Positions 1 through 8,253 of a DNA stretch of 50,247 nucleotides are shown one piece after another (within the stretch, counting starts at the first letter, position 1; the number at the start of each line of letters is the position of its first letter). The DNA comes from TMED14 sp041158165. GTDB lineage: Bacteria; Bacteroidota; Bacteroidia; Flavobacteriales; Schleiferiaceae. The notes under the pieces were generated by a model, which had not been told where the DNA came from, searched no databases, and saw only the letters and a list, made by a program, of their open reading frames with translations. Both the position numbers and the translations under genes were made by a program. Where the stretch lies: positions 1 through 50,247 of the forward strand of contig JBEBBW010000008.1 of NCBI GenBank assembly GCA_041158165.1, read 5' to 3'.

Positions 1-80
1 CGTTGCGCACCTGGCTAGTGGTATTGGTGGGCATCGCCGCGGGCTTCGCGTTGAGCGGCTACGCCGGCCACGGACACTGA
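1..80 (+). CDS. C-terminal end of an unidentified membrane protein (partial)
   Basis: An open frame enters from the left edge and stops at TGA 78-80. The visible 25 residues read as a hydrophobic helix (LRTWLVVLVGIAAGFALSGY) and a short polar tail ending GHGH. This looks like the last transmembrane segment of an integral membrane protein. The family cannot be named from so little sequence. The start lies outside the window. Confidence 0.45.
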   Translation, partial: LRTWLVVLVGIAAGFALSGYAGHGH

Positions 81-112
81 CGTTTTATCGAACAAAGGGC
101 TGCATCAAGGGT

Positions 113-120
113 TACCTTTG
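113..120 (+). promoter_or_regulatory. -7 promoter box of the peroxiredoxin gene
   Basis: TACCTTTG matches the Bacteroidota -7 consensus TAnnTTTG exactly. It lies 25 nt before the ATG, leaving a leader of roughly 20 nt. No convincing -33 TTTG is seen. Confidence 0.65.
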
Positions 121-145
121 CGGAACCAATTTAAATCCGCACCCC

Positions 146-724
146 ATGTCGCTTCTCGTAGGTAAAAAAGCCCCTGAATTTTCTGCAACCGCCGTAGTGA
201 ACGGCGGCGAAATCGTCAAAGACTACAGCCTCAGCCAGTTTGAGGGCAACAAGTACGTCCTTCTGTTTTTTTACCCCAAAGATTTCAGCGCGGTTTGCCC
301 CATTGAAATGCACGAGTTCCAGGCGAACCTCGCCGAATTCGAAAAGCGCAACGTGCAGGTGATCGCCTGCTCTACCGACACCGACGCCTCCCACAAGGCG
401 TGGCTCAACCTCGACAAAGCTCAAGGCGGAATCAAGGGCATCACCTACCCCATTGTGGCTGACCTCAACAAAACCATCGCCCACAACTACCACGTGCTCA
501 ACGGCGAGTGGGCCTACGACGAAGACGGCCAGCTTCACGCCGAGGGCGACCGCATCGCGTTGCGCGGAACCTTTTTGATCGACAAGCAGGGCATCGTGCG
601 CTACCAGTCGGTGAACTTCTTTACCGTGATGCGCCACGTAGAGGACATCCTGCGCGAAATCGACGCGTGGCAGTACTTCGAGGAGCGCGGCGAGGTGTGC
701 CCGCTGAACTACGTGCGCGGCTAA
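146..724 (+). CDS. 2-Cys peroxiredoxin (AhpC/TSA family)
   Basis: A cytoplasmic thiol peroxidase of 192 aa, expected to reduce H2O2 and organic hydroperoxides. The active-site block YPKDFSAVCPIE carries the peroxidatic Cys51 in the PxxxSxxC signature. The C-terminal GEVCPLNY carries the resolving Cys185, so it is a typical 2-Cys enzyme. Two positions differ from the most common text: VCPIE instead of VCPTE, and a Tyr where Trp usually follows the resolving Cys. The start ATG is 25 nt after a good -7 box. It stands alone and ends 6 nt from the convergent esterase gene with no terminator between them. Its reductant is not encoded here. Confidence 0.93.
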   Translation: MSLLVGKKAPEFSATAVVNGGEIVKDYSLSQFEGNKYVLLFFYPKDFSAVCPIEMHEFQANLAEFEKRNVQVIACSTDTDASHKAWLNLDKAQGGIKGITYPIVADLNKTIAHNYHVLNGEWAYDEDGQLHAEGDRIALRGTFLIDKQGIVRYQSVNFFTVMRHVEDILREIDAWQYFEERGEVCPLNYVRG

Positions 725-730
725 GGCTCG

Positions 731-1915
731 TTACTTCCGGCCAGCAACCCAGCGGTAAGCTTCGGGAAAGTGCTGACGCCACGCGTACTCGTCGTGGTTG
801 GCACCCGGATCAAGTCGCCACATAAAATCAACACCCTCAACGCGGCCGATTCGGCGCAGGTGGCCCAGCATTTCGTCAATTCCGGGCTGAAGCATGCCGT
901 CGAGTCCGAGTCCGCCGTTGTAGAAGTAGGCGCGCTTGCCTTGAGGCCAAAAGTAGTTTTTGGCTTTCCAGGGAGTCAGTCCGTCGACGACGAGTCCGCC
1001 GCCAGTCGCCACATAAATGGCGGGCGAGAACGACACAATACCGTTGAGCAGGTCTGGGTAGGTGTGCATTAGGCGCCAGCCCAAGATTCCGCCCATCGAC
1101 GAACCCGCGAAGTAGGTGCGGCCGCTGTGAGCAAATTCGGCCTTGACCGCGGGAAGCACCGTGTGCATCAGGTATTCGGCGTAGGCGTCGCCAACTTCGC
1201 CCGGTCCGTACTCCTTGCGGCGCTGGTCGTTGGGCTCAAACGAGCACTGCAGGCCCACGACCACCGTGGGCGGAACGGCCCCATCGGCCTCGAGCTGAGC
1301 AATGGCCTCGTCGACCGCCCAATCCACGCCAAAACTGGTCTGGGCCGGATCGAAGCAGTTCTGGCCGTCGGACATCAGGAGCAGGTCGTACTTCACGCCC
1401 GGCTTGAGGGCTTCGCGCGACCAAATCCACATCGGGCGCTGCGGAAAACGCCCGTTGGGGTCTATGGGCGTCACGCGCTCCGTCAGGACGCCGGTAACTT
1501 GGCCGTCGTTGGTGCGCACCGCCGGCCCGAAGGTGAGGGCGTGGAACGCGGTGTCCATGCCCCGGTAGCCCGACACGTCGCGAAACGGCATTCCGCTTGT
1601 CAGTCGGGCCTCCTTGGCCCAGCTTCCGAGGGTGAATTTAAAGGCCATCAGGCTGTCGCGGGTGGCCACTCGGGCCGTCCATTCGAAGTCGTTAACTCGG
1701 GTCATCGCCAGGCCGCGGCCGCTCCAGCCGCCGAGTTCGGGATTATAGCCCGTGATCCACACGGTGTCGTGGGCGGCGACGGGCGTTCCCGTGGTGAGGG
1801 TGATGCGCGCAGTCTTCGACGGGTCGACGTCGGCGATCACGGCCTTCGGCGCGCCACAAGCCACCAGGAGCGCGGCGGCGGCAAGTGAATAGACTAGGTT
1901 CACTGATTTTCCCAT
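731..1915 (-). CDS. Lipoprotein esterase with N-terminal starch-binding-like domain
   Basis: A 394-aa secreted lipoprotein. The signal LAAAALLVAC puts the lipidated cysteine at residue 20. Residues about 35-105 resemble a CBM20-type beta domain (VWITGYNPELGGW, then FKFTLGSWAKEA). Residues about 165-394 are an alpha/beta-hydrolase of the putative esterase (EstD/Fes) family, with nucleophile elbow GSSMGG (Ser273) and a late NHDEYAW motif that probably supplies the catalytic His. The substrate is unknown. The frame stays open far upstream, but the lipoprotein signal fixes the ATG at 1915, overlapping the 3' end of ppx by 16 nt. It is therefore the last gene of the sixA-ppk-ppx operon. No transcription terminator is visible after it. 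Confidence 0.85.
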   Translation of the reverse strand: MGKSVNLVYSLAAAALLVACGAPKAVIADVDPSKTARITLTTGTPVAAHDTVWITGYNPELGGWSGRGLAMTRVNDFEWTARVATRDSLMAFKFTLGSWAKEARLTSGMPFRDVSGYRGMDTAFHALTFGPAVRTNDGQVTGVLTERVTPIDPNGRFPQRPMWIWSREALKPGVKYDLLLMSDGQNCFDPAQTSFGVDWAVDEAIAQLEADGAVPPTVVVGLQCSFEPNDQRRKEYGPGEVGDAYAEYLMHTVLPAVKAEFAHSGRTYFAGSSMGGILGWRLMHTYPDLLNGIVSFSPAIYVATGGGLVVDGLTPWKAKNYFWPQGKRAYFYNGGLGLDGMLQPGIDEMLGHLRRIGRVEGVDFMWRLDPGANHDEYAWRQHFPEAYRWVAGRK

Positions 1916-2817
1916 AGCGTTCGGTGCTTGCGGTGGTAGAGTTCGCGCACAATGCCGTCGGACACGCCGATTTTGGGCACATAAACCCAAGTGGCGTGGG
2001 TCCAGCGCAGCACGCGTCGGTAGATGCGCAGGGCCGGCACGATCACGTCGGCCCGGTCCAGGTTGAGCCCGAGCTGCAGCACGCGCTCGTCGGTCGTCAT
2101 GGCCTCGAGCTGCTTGCTGAATCGGTCGAGGTACTGCTTGCTGAGCGGTTCTTCGACGGGGCGTCCGCTGATTTTGTGGGCTTTGTTGATGTTTCCGCCC
2201 GCGCCCACCAGGGCCACAGGGCCGTCGAGCTTGGCGCATTCCGCTTCGAGCCACGTTTGCAGGTCGCTCCACACCGCCTCGCTGTCGGCGTCGCTCAGCA
2301 AGCGCACGGTTCCGAGCGCAAAAGATCGCGAGGCCAAGGCCTGGCCGTCGCGAAAGAAGGTCAGCTCGGTCGAACCGCCGCCGACGTCGACAAAGCACAG
2401 ATTGGGTTCCTCGGGGTGAATGCGGTCAAAGAGCTTGGCGTGAAAGACGAGCTTGGCCTCTTCTTCGCCGTCAATCACCTCAATATCAATGTCGGTGGCC
2501 CGGCGCACCCGGCGAATCCATCGCGCGGAATTCTTGGCTTCGCGCATCGCCGAGGTCGCGCAGGCCCGGTAGTCGGTCACGCCGTTCACGCGCATGATCG
2601 CGGCGAAGGCCCGCATCGCGTCAACGAGCCGGTAGCCCGTCTCTTTGCTGATTTCGCCGTCGGTAAACACGTCGCCCCCCAGGCGCACCGGCAATCGGGT
2701 GATCGAAACCTTTTTGTAGTAGGTGTAGGTCGGCGTCGGAATCACGTGGCTGATCAGCAACCGAATCGAGTTGGAACCGATGTCAATGGCCCCGAGCGTC
2801 AGGTACTTCATGCTCAT
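1900..2817 (-). CDS. ppx: Exopolyphosphatase, Ppx/GppA family
   Basis: A 305-aa cytoplasmic enzyme of the actin-like ATPase fold that removes terminal phosphates from polyphosphate, or (as GppA) hydrolyses pppGpp. Seen: the N-terminal phosphate loop AIDIGSNSIRLLI, the central VDVGGGSTEL motif and GTVRL. It is short like many Bacteroidota Ppx proteins and lacks the C-terminal HD-like domain of the E. coli enzyme. Its ATG overlaps the ppk stop as ATGA (2814-2817), so the two are translationally coupled. A second ATG at 2811 is possible. Context with ppk favours polyphosphate as substrate. Confidence 0.9.
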   Translation of the reverse strand: MSMKYLTLGAIDIGSNSIRLLISHVIPTPTYTYYKKVSITRLPVRLGGDVFTDGEISKETGYRLVDAMRAFAAIMRVNGVTDYRACATSAMREAKNSARWIRRVRRATDIDIEVIDGEEEAKLVFHAKLFDRIHPEEPNLCFVDVGGGSTELTFFRDGQALASRSFALGTVRLLSDADSEAVWSDLQTWLEAECAKLDGPVALVGAGGNINKAHKISGRPVEEPLSKQYLDRFSKQLEAMTTDERVLQLGLNLDRADVIVPALRIYRRVLRWTHATWVYVPKIGVSDGIVRELYHRKHRTLWENQ

Positions 2818-4901
2818 GCCTTGCGCTTTTTAGCCTGCTTTTTAACGTACTCATACAGTTCCATTTGGCTGCGGATGCGCGGACCCGGCGCCACGCGGTG
2901 CACGCTGCGGCCGTCGGCGTCGTACACCCGGGCTTTGACGTTGTCGCGAAACTGGATTTCGAGGTGGTCCAAAATCTCGCGCTGGATGCGCGGGTCGAGG
3001 ACCGGAGCCCCCACCTCTACCCTCAAGTCGAGGTTGCGCGTCATCATGTCAAACGACGCCAGGTACATTTTGGGGTCGCCGTCGTTGGCGAAGTAGTAGA
3101 CGCGGCTGTGCTCCAAGAAGCGGTCGACGATGCTGACCACGTGAATGTTATCGCTCAGGCCTTTGACGCCCGGGCGCACGCAGCACACGCCGCGCACAAT
3201 GAGGCGCACCTTTACTCCGGCCTTGCTCGCCTCGTAGAGTTTTTCGCCGATGTCGTAGGAGCTCAGCGAGTTGAACTTCATGATGATTTCGGCCTTTTTG
3301 CCCTTTTTGGCATGGGCAATCTCGCGGTCGATGCACTTGATGATTCCGCTGCGGCTGTAGTGCGGAGAAACGAGTAACTCTTTGTATTTGATTACTTTAT
3401 AGGGTTCATAAAGAAACTCAAATACGCGCGCCACGTCGGCACAAATCACCGGATTGGCCGTGAGCAAGTGGTAGTCAGTGTACACCTTGGCCGACCCCTC
3501 GTGGAAGTTGCCGGTGCCCACCACGGCGAAGTACTCTTTGTCGCCGTCGGCCGTAGTGCGCTCGATGTGGACCACCTTGCTGTGCACCTTGAGGCCCTCG
3601 ACGCCGGTTTGGACTTCGATGCCCTCCTTGCGCATTTTCTCGAGGTAGTGCAGGTTGTTTTCTTCGTCAAAGCGGGCCTGAAGCTCAATAACCACGCGCA
3701 CTTTTTTACCGTTTTTGGCCGCGTTGATCAGGGCCGACACGATGCGCGACTGGCCCGCAAGGCGGTACAGCGTAATGCTGATTTTGGTCACCGACAAGTC
3801 AATGGCCGCCTCGCGAAGGAAGCGCACCAAGCTCAAGAAGTTGTGGTAGGGCAAGAACAGCAGCACGTCTTTTTGGCGCACCACGTTCATCAGCGACTTT
3901 TCCATGTCGAGGTCGGGGTGCTGCAGCGGCTCGAGGCGCGGATGCTCGAGATGCGGCCCGCCCACGTTGGGGAAGCGCATCAAGTCCTTTTTGTTGTGGT
4001 AGCGTCCGCCGGCAATCACCGCGTCGCTGTTTTGCATGCCGATGCGGCCCATGAGGTAGGCCAAGAAGTCAGCTGGCATGTCGCGGTCGTAGACCATGCG
4101 CACCGGGTCGCCGACCTGGCGGTCTTCGAGTCCGCGCCGCACACGGTCCAGCACCGTGCTGCTGACGTCGTGGTGGTCCAGGTCGAGTTCGGCGTCGCGC
4201 GAAATCTTGAAGGTGTAGGCCTCGATGCGCTGCGACGGAAAGAGGAAGAACAGGTACTGCAGGTTGTGGCGCAGCACGTCGTCGAGAAACATCAGGTAGT
4301 TGCTGCCGTACTTGGGCAGGCTGATGAAGCGACCGTGGATTTCGGCCGGAACCTCGACCATCGACAGGACCGGCTCGCCGCCCAGCTTGGGCCAAAGTCG
4401 GATCGCCAGGTAGATCGAGGCGTCGTTGAGCTCTGGGAACGGCAGGTGGTCCTGCAAGATCATCGCGAAGATGGTCGGGCTGACCTTGTCGATGTAGAAC
4501 TTGCGAATGTGGTCCTTTTGGCCTTGAGTGAGGTCTTGCTCGTCAATGATTTTGATGCCCTCGCGCTCGAGCTCGACCATCAGGTTGCGGTAGGTCGTTT
4601 CGACGCGGTCGTTCAGCACGTTCACCTCGGCCTGAATGGCCGCCAGCAGGTCGTTGGGGTCCCAGCCGCCCAGGGTCTCCTTCACCTTTTTGACGTCGTC
4701 GGAGTCGGACATGCGCTGAATCGTGGCGTAGCGCACCCGAAAAAACTCGTCGAGGTTGTTCGAAAATATTCCCAAAAACCGCAGGCGCTCGATCAAGGGG
4801 TTGCGCTCGTCTTCGGCTTCTTGAAGCACGCGTGCGTTAAACTGCAACCAGCTGAGGTCACGATTCACAAATCGCGAACGCAAATCGCTCATTTTGCCCA
4901 T
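2814..4901 (-). CDS. ppk: Polyphosphate kinase 1
   Basis: A 695-aa enzyme that reversibly builds polyphosphate from ATP through a phosphohistidine intermediate. The N-terminal domain has the typical NRDLSWLQFNARVLQEA opening. The PLD-like catalytic domains hold GLKVHSKV (His440, matching the autophosphorylated His of E. coli Ppk) and a second PLD-type His in RFLEHSRVYYF. Length is normal. The ATG at 4901 starts MGKMSD; the second Met at residue 4 is also possible. It lies 12 nt after sixA and overlaps ppx by 4 nt. Confidence 0.96.
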   Translation of the reverse strand: MGKMSDLRSRFVNRDLSWLQFNARVLQEAEDERNPLIERLRFLGIFSNNLDEFFRVRYATIQRMSDSDDVKKVKETLGGWDPNDLLAAIQAEVNVLNDRVETTYRNLMVELEREGIKIIDEQDLTQGQKDHIRKFYIDKVSPTIFAMILQDHLPFPELNDASIYLAIRLWPKLGGEPVLSMVEVPAEIHGRFISLPKYGSNYLMFLDDVLRHNLQYLFFLFPSQRIEAYTFKISRDAELDLDHHDVSSTVLDRVRRGLEDRQVGDPVRMVYDRDMPADFLAYLMGRIGMQNSDAVIAGGRYHNKKDLMRFPNVGGPHLEHPRLEPLQHPDLDMEKSLMNVVRQKDVLLFLPYHNFLSLVRFLREAAIDLSVTKISITLYRLAGQSRIVSALINAAKNGKKVRVVIELQARFDEENNLHYLEKMRKEGIEVQTGVEGLKVHSKVVHIERTTADGDKEYFAVVGTGNFHEGSAKVYTDYHLLTANPVICADVARVFEFLYEPYKVIKYKELLVSPHYSRSGIIKCIDREIAHAKKGKKAEIIMKFNSLSSYDIGEKLYEASKAGVKVRLIVRGVCCVRPGVKGLSDNIHVVSIVDRFLEHSRVYYFANDGDPKMYLASFDMMTRNLDLRVEVGAPVLDPRIQREILDHLEIQFRDNVKARVYDADGRSVHRVAPGPRIRSQMELYEYVKKQAKKRKA

Positions 4902-4913
4902 ATTATAAAAGTA

Positions 4914-5405
4914 TTACTTGAGGTTTTTCGGAAAATCAAAGTACCGAAGTTCTGCCCCTCCCTGCAAGCTGTTCCACGAAGAAGTTTCAAACTCGAGCAC
5001 CGCCACTCCGGCAGTGGGCACGTTTTCGGTGAAGCCCGGCACGGCGTCAGAAATGAATTCGCTCATTCCCGGGTTGTGGCCAAAGAGCATGACGGCCTCG
5101 AGCTCGTCGGGGAGTGCGCTTAAAAAGCCCGCAATTTGGTCGTGAGAGGCCGCGTAAAGCGGGTCAGTCATGCGAACCTGGTCGAGAGGAATACCCAGCG
5201 TGCGCGCGAAAATCATGGCAGTGTGGAGGGTGCGCGTCGCCGGTGAAGTGTAGAGCACCGGAGCGCGGTCCACGAAGTCCGAAAGCCAGCCCGCCATCAG
5301 ATGGGCGTCGCGAATTCCGCGGCCTTTGAGGGGGCGGTCCATGTCGGGGAGCTCGAGGTACTCCCACGAGCTTTTGGCGTGGCGAACGAGGTAAACAGTT
5401 TTCAT
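4914..5405 (-). CDS. sixA: SixA-type histidine phosphatase
   Basis: A 163-aa member of the histidine phosphatase superfamily. The N-terminal YLVRHAKSSWE carries the catalytic RHA triad (His9), a second arginine lies in YTSPATRTLHTA, and the second histidine is in LFGHNPGMSEF. In E. coli SixA dephosphorylates phosphohistidine on ArcB and NPr; the target here is unknown. It is the first gene of the operon leading into ppk, whose product also carries a phosphohistidine. A functional link is tempting but inferred from position only. No clear -7 box was found before the ATG. Confidence 0.88.
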   Translation of the reverse strand: MKTVYLVRHAKSSWEYLELPDMDRPLKGRGIRDAHLMAGWLSDFVDRAPVLYTSPATRTLHTAMIFARTLGIPLDQVRMTDPLYAASHDQIAGFLSALPDELEAVMLFGHNPGMSEFISDAVPGFTENVPTAGVAVLEFETSSWNSLQGGAELRYFDFPKNLK

Positions 5406-5458
5406 GGTTTGGCCTTAGCAAGATGGCGATCGTTCGTGAACGCCACGTTAAGCCCAAA

Positions 5459-6253
5459 TCAATTCTCGTTCCGTTTTACCTGATTCCAAAGGGCATCCCA
5501 AACCTCGAGGCTTTGTTTGGCATTGGGTTCGCCGCGGGCGGCCAGCAGGGCCTCCATGGCTTTGAAGCGCTTCAGGAACTTGTCGTTGGCTTGTGCCAAG
5601 GATTGCTCGGGGTCCCAGCCGCGGTGGCGGGCGTAGTTCACCAAAGCAAAGAGCAGGTCGCCAAACTCTTCTTCGGCCGCCGCTTCGCTTGGGGCGGTGC
5701 GCAATTCGTCGAGTTCTTCTTCAACCTTGGCCCACACGCCGTCGATAGCGGGCCAGTCGAAGCCCACGCCGCGAACTTTGTCTTGCATTCGGTAGGACTT
5801 GACCAAAGCCGGAAGCGCTTTGGGCACCCCGTCGAGCACCGACTGCCGCTCGGGCTTGCCTGACTTTTCGGCGAGCTTGATCGCCTCCCAATTTGCTTTG
5901 ACCGCGTCGGCATCGTCGGCGTGGACGTCGCCGTAAATGTGGGGATGGCGGCGCACGAGCTTGTCGCAGACCCCATGGAGCACGTCGGCCACATCAAAAT
6001 GGCCTTGTTCGCTGGCGATTTTGCTGTAAAACACGAGGTGCAAAAACAAGTCACCTAGTTCCTTGCCGAGTTCTGGCCAATCGCCCGCGTCGATGGCGTC
6101 GGCGAGTTCATAGGTTTCTTCAATGGTTAAAATGCGCAGCGTTTGCTCGGTTTGGACCTTGTCCCACGGGCACTGCGCCCTGAGGTCGTCCATGATGTCG
6201 AGCAGTCGACCAAAGGCCTCCAACGCCGGGCTGCGGTCGGGCTTATTCGCCAT
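5459..6253 (-). CDS. mazG: Nucleoside triphosphate pyrophosphohydrolase MazG
   Basis: A 264-aa all-alpha NTP pyrophosphatase that converts NTPs to NMPs and PPi as a house-cleaning enzyme. Two MazG repeats are visible: residues about 20-95 with CPWDKVQT, EETYEL and ELGDLFLHLVFY, and a C-terminal one with EEELDEL and EEEFGDLLFALVNYARH carrying the acidic metal-binding residues. The frame continues upstream through a proline/lysine-rich stretch, but that is the tail of the preceding gene in another frame. ATG 6253 gives the usual N-terminus and overlaps the DUF5606 gene by 11 nt. Confidence 0.93.
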   Translation of the reverse strand: MANKPDRSPALEAFGRLLDIMDDLRAQCPWDKVQTEQTLRILTIEETYELADAIDAGDWPELGKELGDLFLHLVFYSKIASEQGHFDVADVLHGVCDKLVRRHPHIYGDVHADDADAVKANWEAIKLAEKSGKPERQSVLDGVPKALPALVKSYRMQDKVRGVGFDWPAIDGVWAKVEEELDELRTAPSEAAAEEEFGDLLFALVNYARHRGWDPEQSLAQANDKFLKRFKAMEALLAARGEPNAKQSLEVWDALWNQVKRNEN

Positions 6254-6713
6254 CGGCGGCCTTGGGCGCAGCTTTTTTCTTGGCCGGCTTGGCTTTGGGC
6301 GCAGCTCCTTCGGTAGCGGGTTGACCGGCATCGCTAAAGAAGTTGTGGCGCACCAGGGCGTTGTACCACTGGAAGAACTTGCGCATGTCGCTCACGTACA
6401 CCCGGCTGTCGTCGTAGTCAGGAACCAGTTTGGCGAATTCCGTCATCACCACGGCGCTGTCGGCATTGTGGGGCACGGATTCAGCGCCGTTCAGGTTGGC
6501 GCCAACGGCAGCAAACACTTCGCGCAGGGGGCGCTCGCCGTCGACGGTGTAGAGGGCCATCTCGTCAAGCACGTGCACTTGCTGGCGCGCTGAGGCGCTC
6601 ACGCGCGCACCGCCGCCGAGGGGTTCCGCCACAAGGCCGGTGCGGGTTGAGGCAACGAGTTGGTAGAGTCCGGGGCGGCCGGCGATGGCCAGTACGTGCT
6701 TGAGGTCGTTCAT
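6243..6713 (-). CDS. DUF5606 domain protein
   Basis: A 156-aa soluble protein matching the Bacteroidota-specific DUF5606 family (opening LKHVLAIAGRPGLYQLVASTRTGLVAE, a middle KFFQWYNALV block). Its function is unknown. The C-terminus is a low-complexity Lys/Ala/Pro tail (AKPAKKKAAPKAADGE) that could bind nucleic acid, though this is a guess from charge. It is coupled to the upstream lipoprotein gene by an ATGA overlap and to mazG by 11 nt. The order def-lipoprotein-DUF5606-mazG is, as I recall it, common in this phylum. Confidence 0.82.
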   Translation of the reverse strand: MNDLKHVLAIAGRPGLYQLVASTRTGLVAEPLGGGARVSASARQQVHVLDEMALYTVDGERPLREVFAAVGANLNGAESVPHNADSAVVMTEFAKLVPDYDDSRVYVSDMRKFFQWYNALVRHNFFSDAGQPATEGAAPKAKPAKKKAAPKAADGE

Positions 6714-7216
6714 GGTTTTTTAGCTTGAATTTGCTGCATTAAAAGGGTGTCTGCTCCGCTTTGGGTGAGCTGTAGAAGGGTGTCGACGCGCGCAGTCCAA
6801 GGGTGCTGGGGGTACCGCTGCTTGAACAGTTCATAGGCCTGCCCTGCCCTCATGCGGTCGTTGAGGTTGACGTCAAACGTGGTGGCCACCGCGAACAGGG
6901 CCCGAGGCCCATAGGTTTCGGGCAACGAGTCCACTACCCTCATGTAGTAGCGAATGGCGAAGAGTGCGCGGCTCGGAATCTGCGCCTCCAAGTCGCCGGC
7001 CGCCAGCTGGTAGCGCGCCCAAAGCGAGTCGCTTTTGGCTTGATTTGCCGCCATTTCGAGGCGCTGGGTGAGGGCATACGACCCCGTAGAATCCTCAGAC
7101 CAGTTTTGTTTGGCGGTGAGTTCGTTGATCGCGGCTTCGCCGTCTACGTTGCTCGTGCAGGCCGCGAGGACTGCACTTGCCGCGAGGGCCAGCACGGAAT
7201 AGATGCTCAACTTCAT
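6710..7216 (-). CDS. Tetratricopeptide-like lipoprotein of unknown function
   Basis: A 168-aa predicted lipoprotein. The signal MKLSIYSVLALAASAVLAAC places the lipid cysteine at residue 20. The mature part is helical, with TPR-like stretches (ALFAIRYYMRVVDSLPETYGPRALFAVATTFDVNL and AYELFKQRYPQHPWTARVDTLLQL) similar in style to tetratricopeptide outer-membrane factors such as YbgF/BamD. No specific family is claimed. It starts 4 nt inside the end of def (ATGA) and overlaps the next gene by 4 nt, so it belongs to the def operon. Confidence 0.75.
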   Translation of the reverse strand: MKLSIYSVLALAASAVLAACTSNVDGEAAINELTAKQNWSEDSTGSYALTQRLEMAANQAKSDSLWARYQLAAGDLEAQIPSRALFAIRYYMRVVDSLPETYGPRALFAVATTFDVNLNDRMRAGQAYELFKQRYPQHPWTARVDTLLQLTQSGADTLLMQQIQAKKP

Positions 7217-7788
7217 GCTACGTTAAATTTCATTCGATAGGTTGCGCTCACTTTTCCGGCCGCAATGTCTTTAAGGCGGCCCTGAATCAGGCGTTTTTTG
7301 AGCGGGCTCAAGCGGTCAGTGAACAAAATGCCTTCGATGTGGTCGTACTCGTGCTGAATGATTCGCGCCGGTACACCGGTGTAGGTTTCTTCGTGCCACT
7401 GGCCTTCAAGATCTTGGTACTTGATCCGCAGGGTTTCGTGGCGGACCACGGTCTCGTGCAGGTCGGGAATACTAAGGCATCCCTCTTCAAACCCCCATTC
7501 TTCGCCAGACTCTTCGAGGATTTCGGCGTTGATAAATGCTTTTTTGAACGACTTGAGGACCTCGGCGTCTTCGGCGTTGTCGGGGTCGTCGGCAAACGGC
7601 GATCCGTCGACGACAAATACCCTTGTGCTGAAGCCAATTTGGGGCGCAGCCAACCCGACGCCTTTCGAGGCATACATCGTTTCAAACATCGAATCCACGA
7701 AGGCCGTCAACGCCGTACTCGGGCATTCCACATCTTTGGCTCGGCGCTTGAGCATTGGCGATCCATAGGCCACAATTGGGTAAACCAT
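7213..7788 (-). CDS. def: Peptide deformylase
   Basis: A 191-aa metalloenzyme that removes the formyl group from nascent proteins. All three signature motifs are present: GVGLAAPQIG, EGCLSIP (metal-ligand Cys) and QHEYDHIEG (two metal His plus the catalytic Glu). The ATG at 7788 is only 4 nt after the -7 box 7793-7800, so the mRNA should be leaderless or nearly so. It is the first gene of a minus-strand operon and diverges from ruvX. Confidence 0.97.
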   Translation of the reverse strand: MVYPIVAYGSPMLKRRAKDVECPSTALTAFVDSMFETMYASKGVGLAAPQIGFSTRVFVVDGSPFADDPDNAEDAEVLKSFKKAFINAEILEESGEEWGFEEGCLSIPDLHETVVRHETLRIKYQDLEGQWHEETYTGVPARIIQHEYDHIEGILFTDRLSPLKKRLIQGRLKDIAAGKVSATYRMKFNVA

Positions 7789-7792
7789 GGCG

Positions 7793-7800
7793 CAAAGATA
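7793..7800 (-). promoter_or_regulatory. -7 promoter box of def operon
   Basis: On the minus strand the box reads TATCTTTG, a perfect TAnnTTTG. The start codon follows after 4 nt. It sits back-to-back with the ruvX box, 5 nt away. Confidence 0.7.
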
Positions 7801-7805
7801 CCCCC

Positions 7806-7813
7806 TACCTTTG
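7806..7813 (+). promoter_or_regulatory. -7 promoter box of ruvX operon
   Basis: TACCTTTG, a perfect match. The ruvX ATG is 29 nt downstream; an in-frame GTG at 7828 would be 14 nt downstream. Confidence 0.65.
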
Positions 7814-7842
7814 TGGTCTGCACAGCCGTGCGCGCTAAAAGC

Positions 7843-8253
7843 ATGTGGATTGGACTCGACCCCGGACTTCGCCGAACTGGCCTCGCCGAAAGCGATGCCC
7901 AGGGAATAATGGCTTTTCCGGTGGCCGCCGTGGCCACGTCGTCGCTTGCGGCGGAACTCACCCGACGCTACGGCGACGGTAGTGCGCTGCAGGGAGTGGC
8001 CCTCGGCAACCCCCAGCGGCTAGACGGCGGCATTTCGCACGGCGCCGAAGCCCGAGACCTGATTGCCAAGACGCTCCGCGCGCTCTGGCCCGACGTGCCC
8101 GTTCACTTGGTGGACGAGCGATTGACCTCCAAATTGGCCGCCCAGGGTGCCGCACTGCTCGGTCGGTCCAAAGCCGTCAAAAAAGACAAGGGCCAACTCG
8201 ACGCGGCGGCGGCTAGCCTCATTTTAGAAAACTTTTTACACCAGAAAAAATGA
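7843..8253 (+). CDS. ruvX: Putative pre-16S rRNA nuclease / Holliday junction resolvase, YqgF family
   Basis: A 136-aa RNase H-fold nuclease. In E. coli YqgF matures the 16S rRNA 5' end. Seen: the N-terminal IGLDPGLRRTG motif with the catalytic Asp, VALGNPQRLDG, VDERLTS and the C-terminal KDKGQLDAAAASLIL helix with the last conserved Asp. ATG 7843 gives the standard N-terminus. GTG 7828 would add five residues and lies closer to the promoter. It overlaps dapD by 4 nt (ATGA). Confidence 0.9.
   Translation: MWIGLDPGLRRTGLAESDAQGIMAFPVAAVATSSLAAELTRRYGDGSALQGVALGNPQRLDGGISHGAEARDLIAKTLRALWPDVPVHLVDERLTSKLAAQGAALLGRSKAVKKDKGQLDAAAASLILENFLHQKK

Noticed and set aside
1127..1888. Long plus-strand open frame opposite the esterase gene (also 1924-3096 and 3468-5123 opposite ppx and ppk)
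   Set aside because: The high GC content opens antisense frames. Their proteins are His/Val/Gly-rich with no family motifs, while the minus-strand genes have clear domains.
5417..5460. Small inverted repeat CGTTC/GAACG between mazG and sixA as an operator or terminator
   Set aside because: The 5-bp arms are too short, and there is no T tract on either strand. Chance is the simplest explanation.
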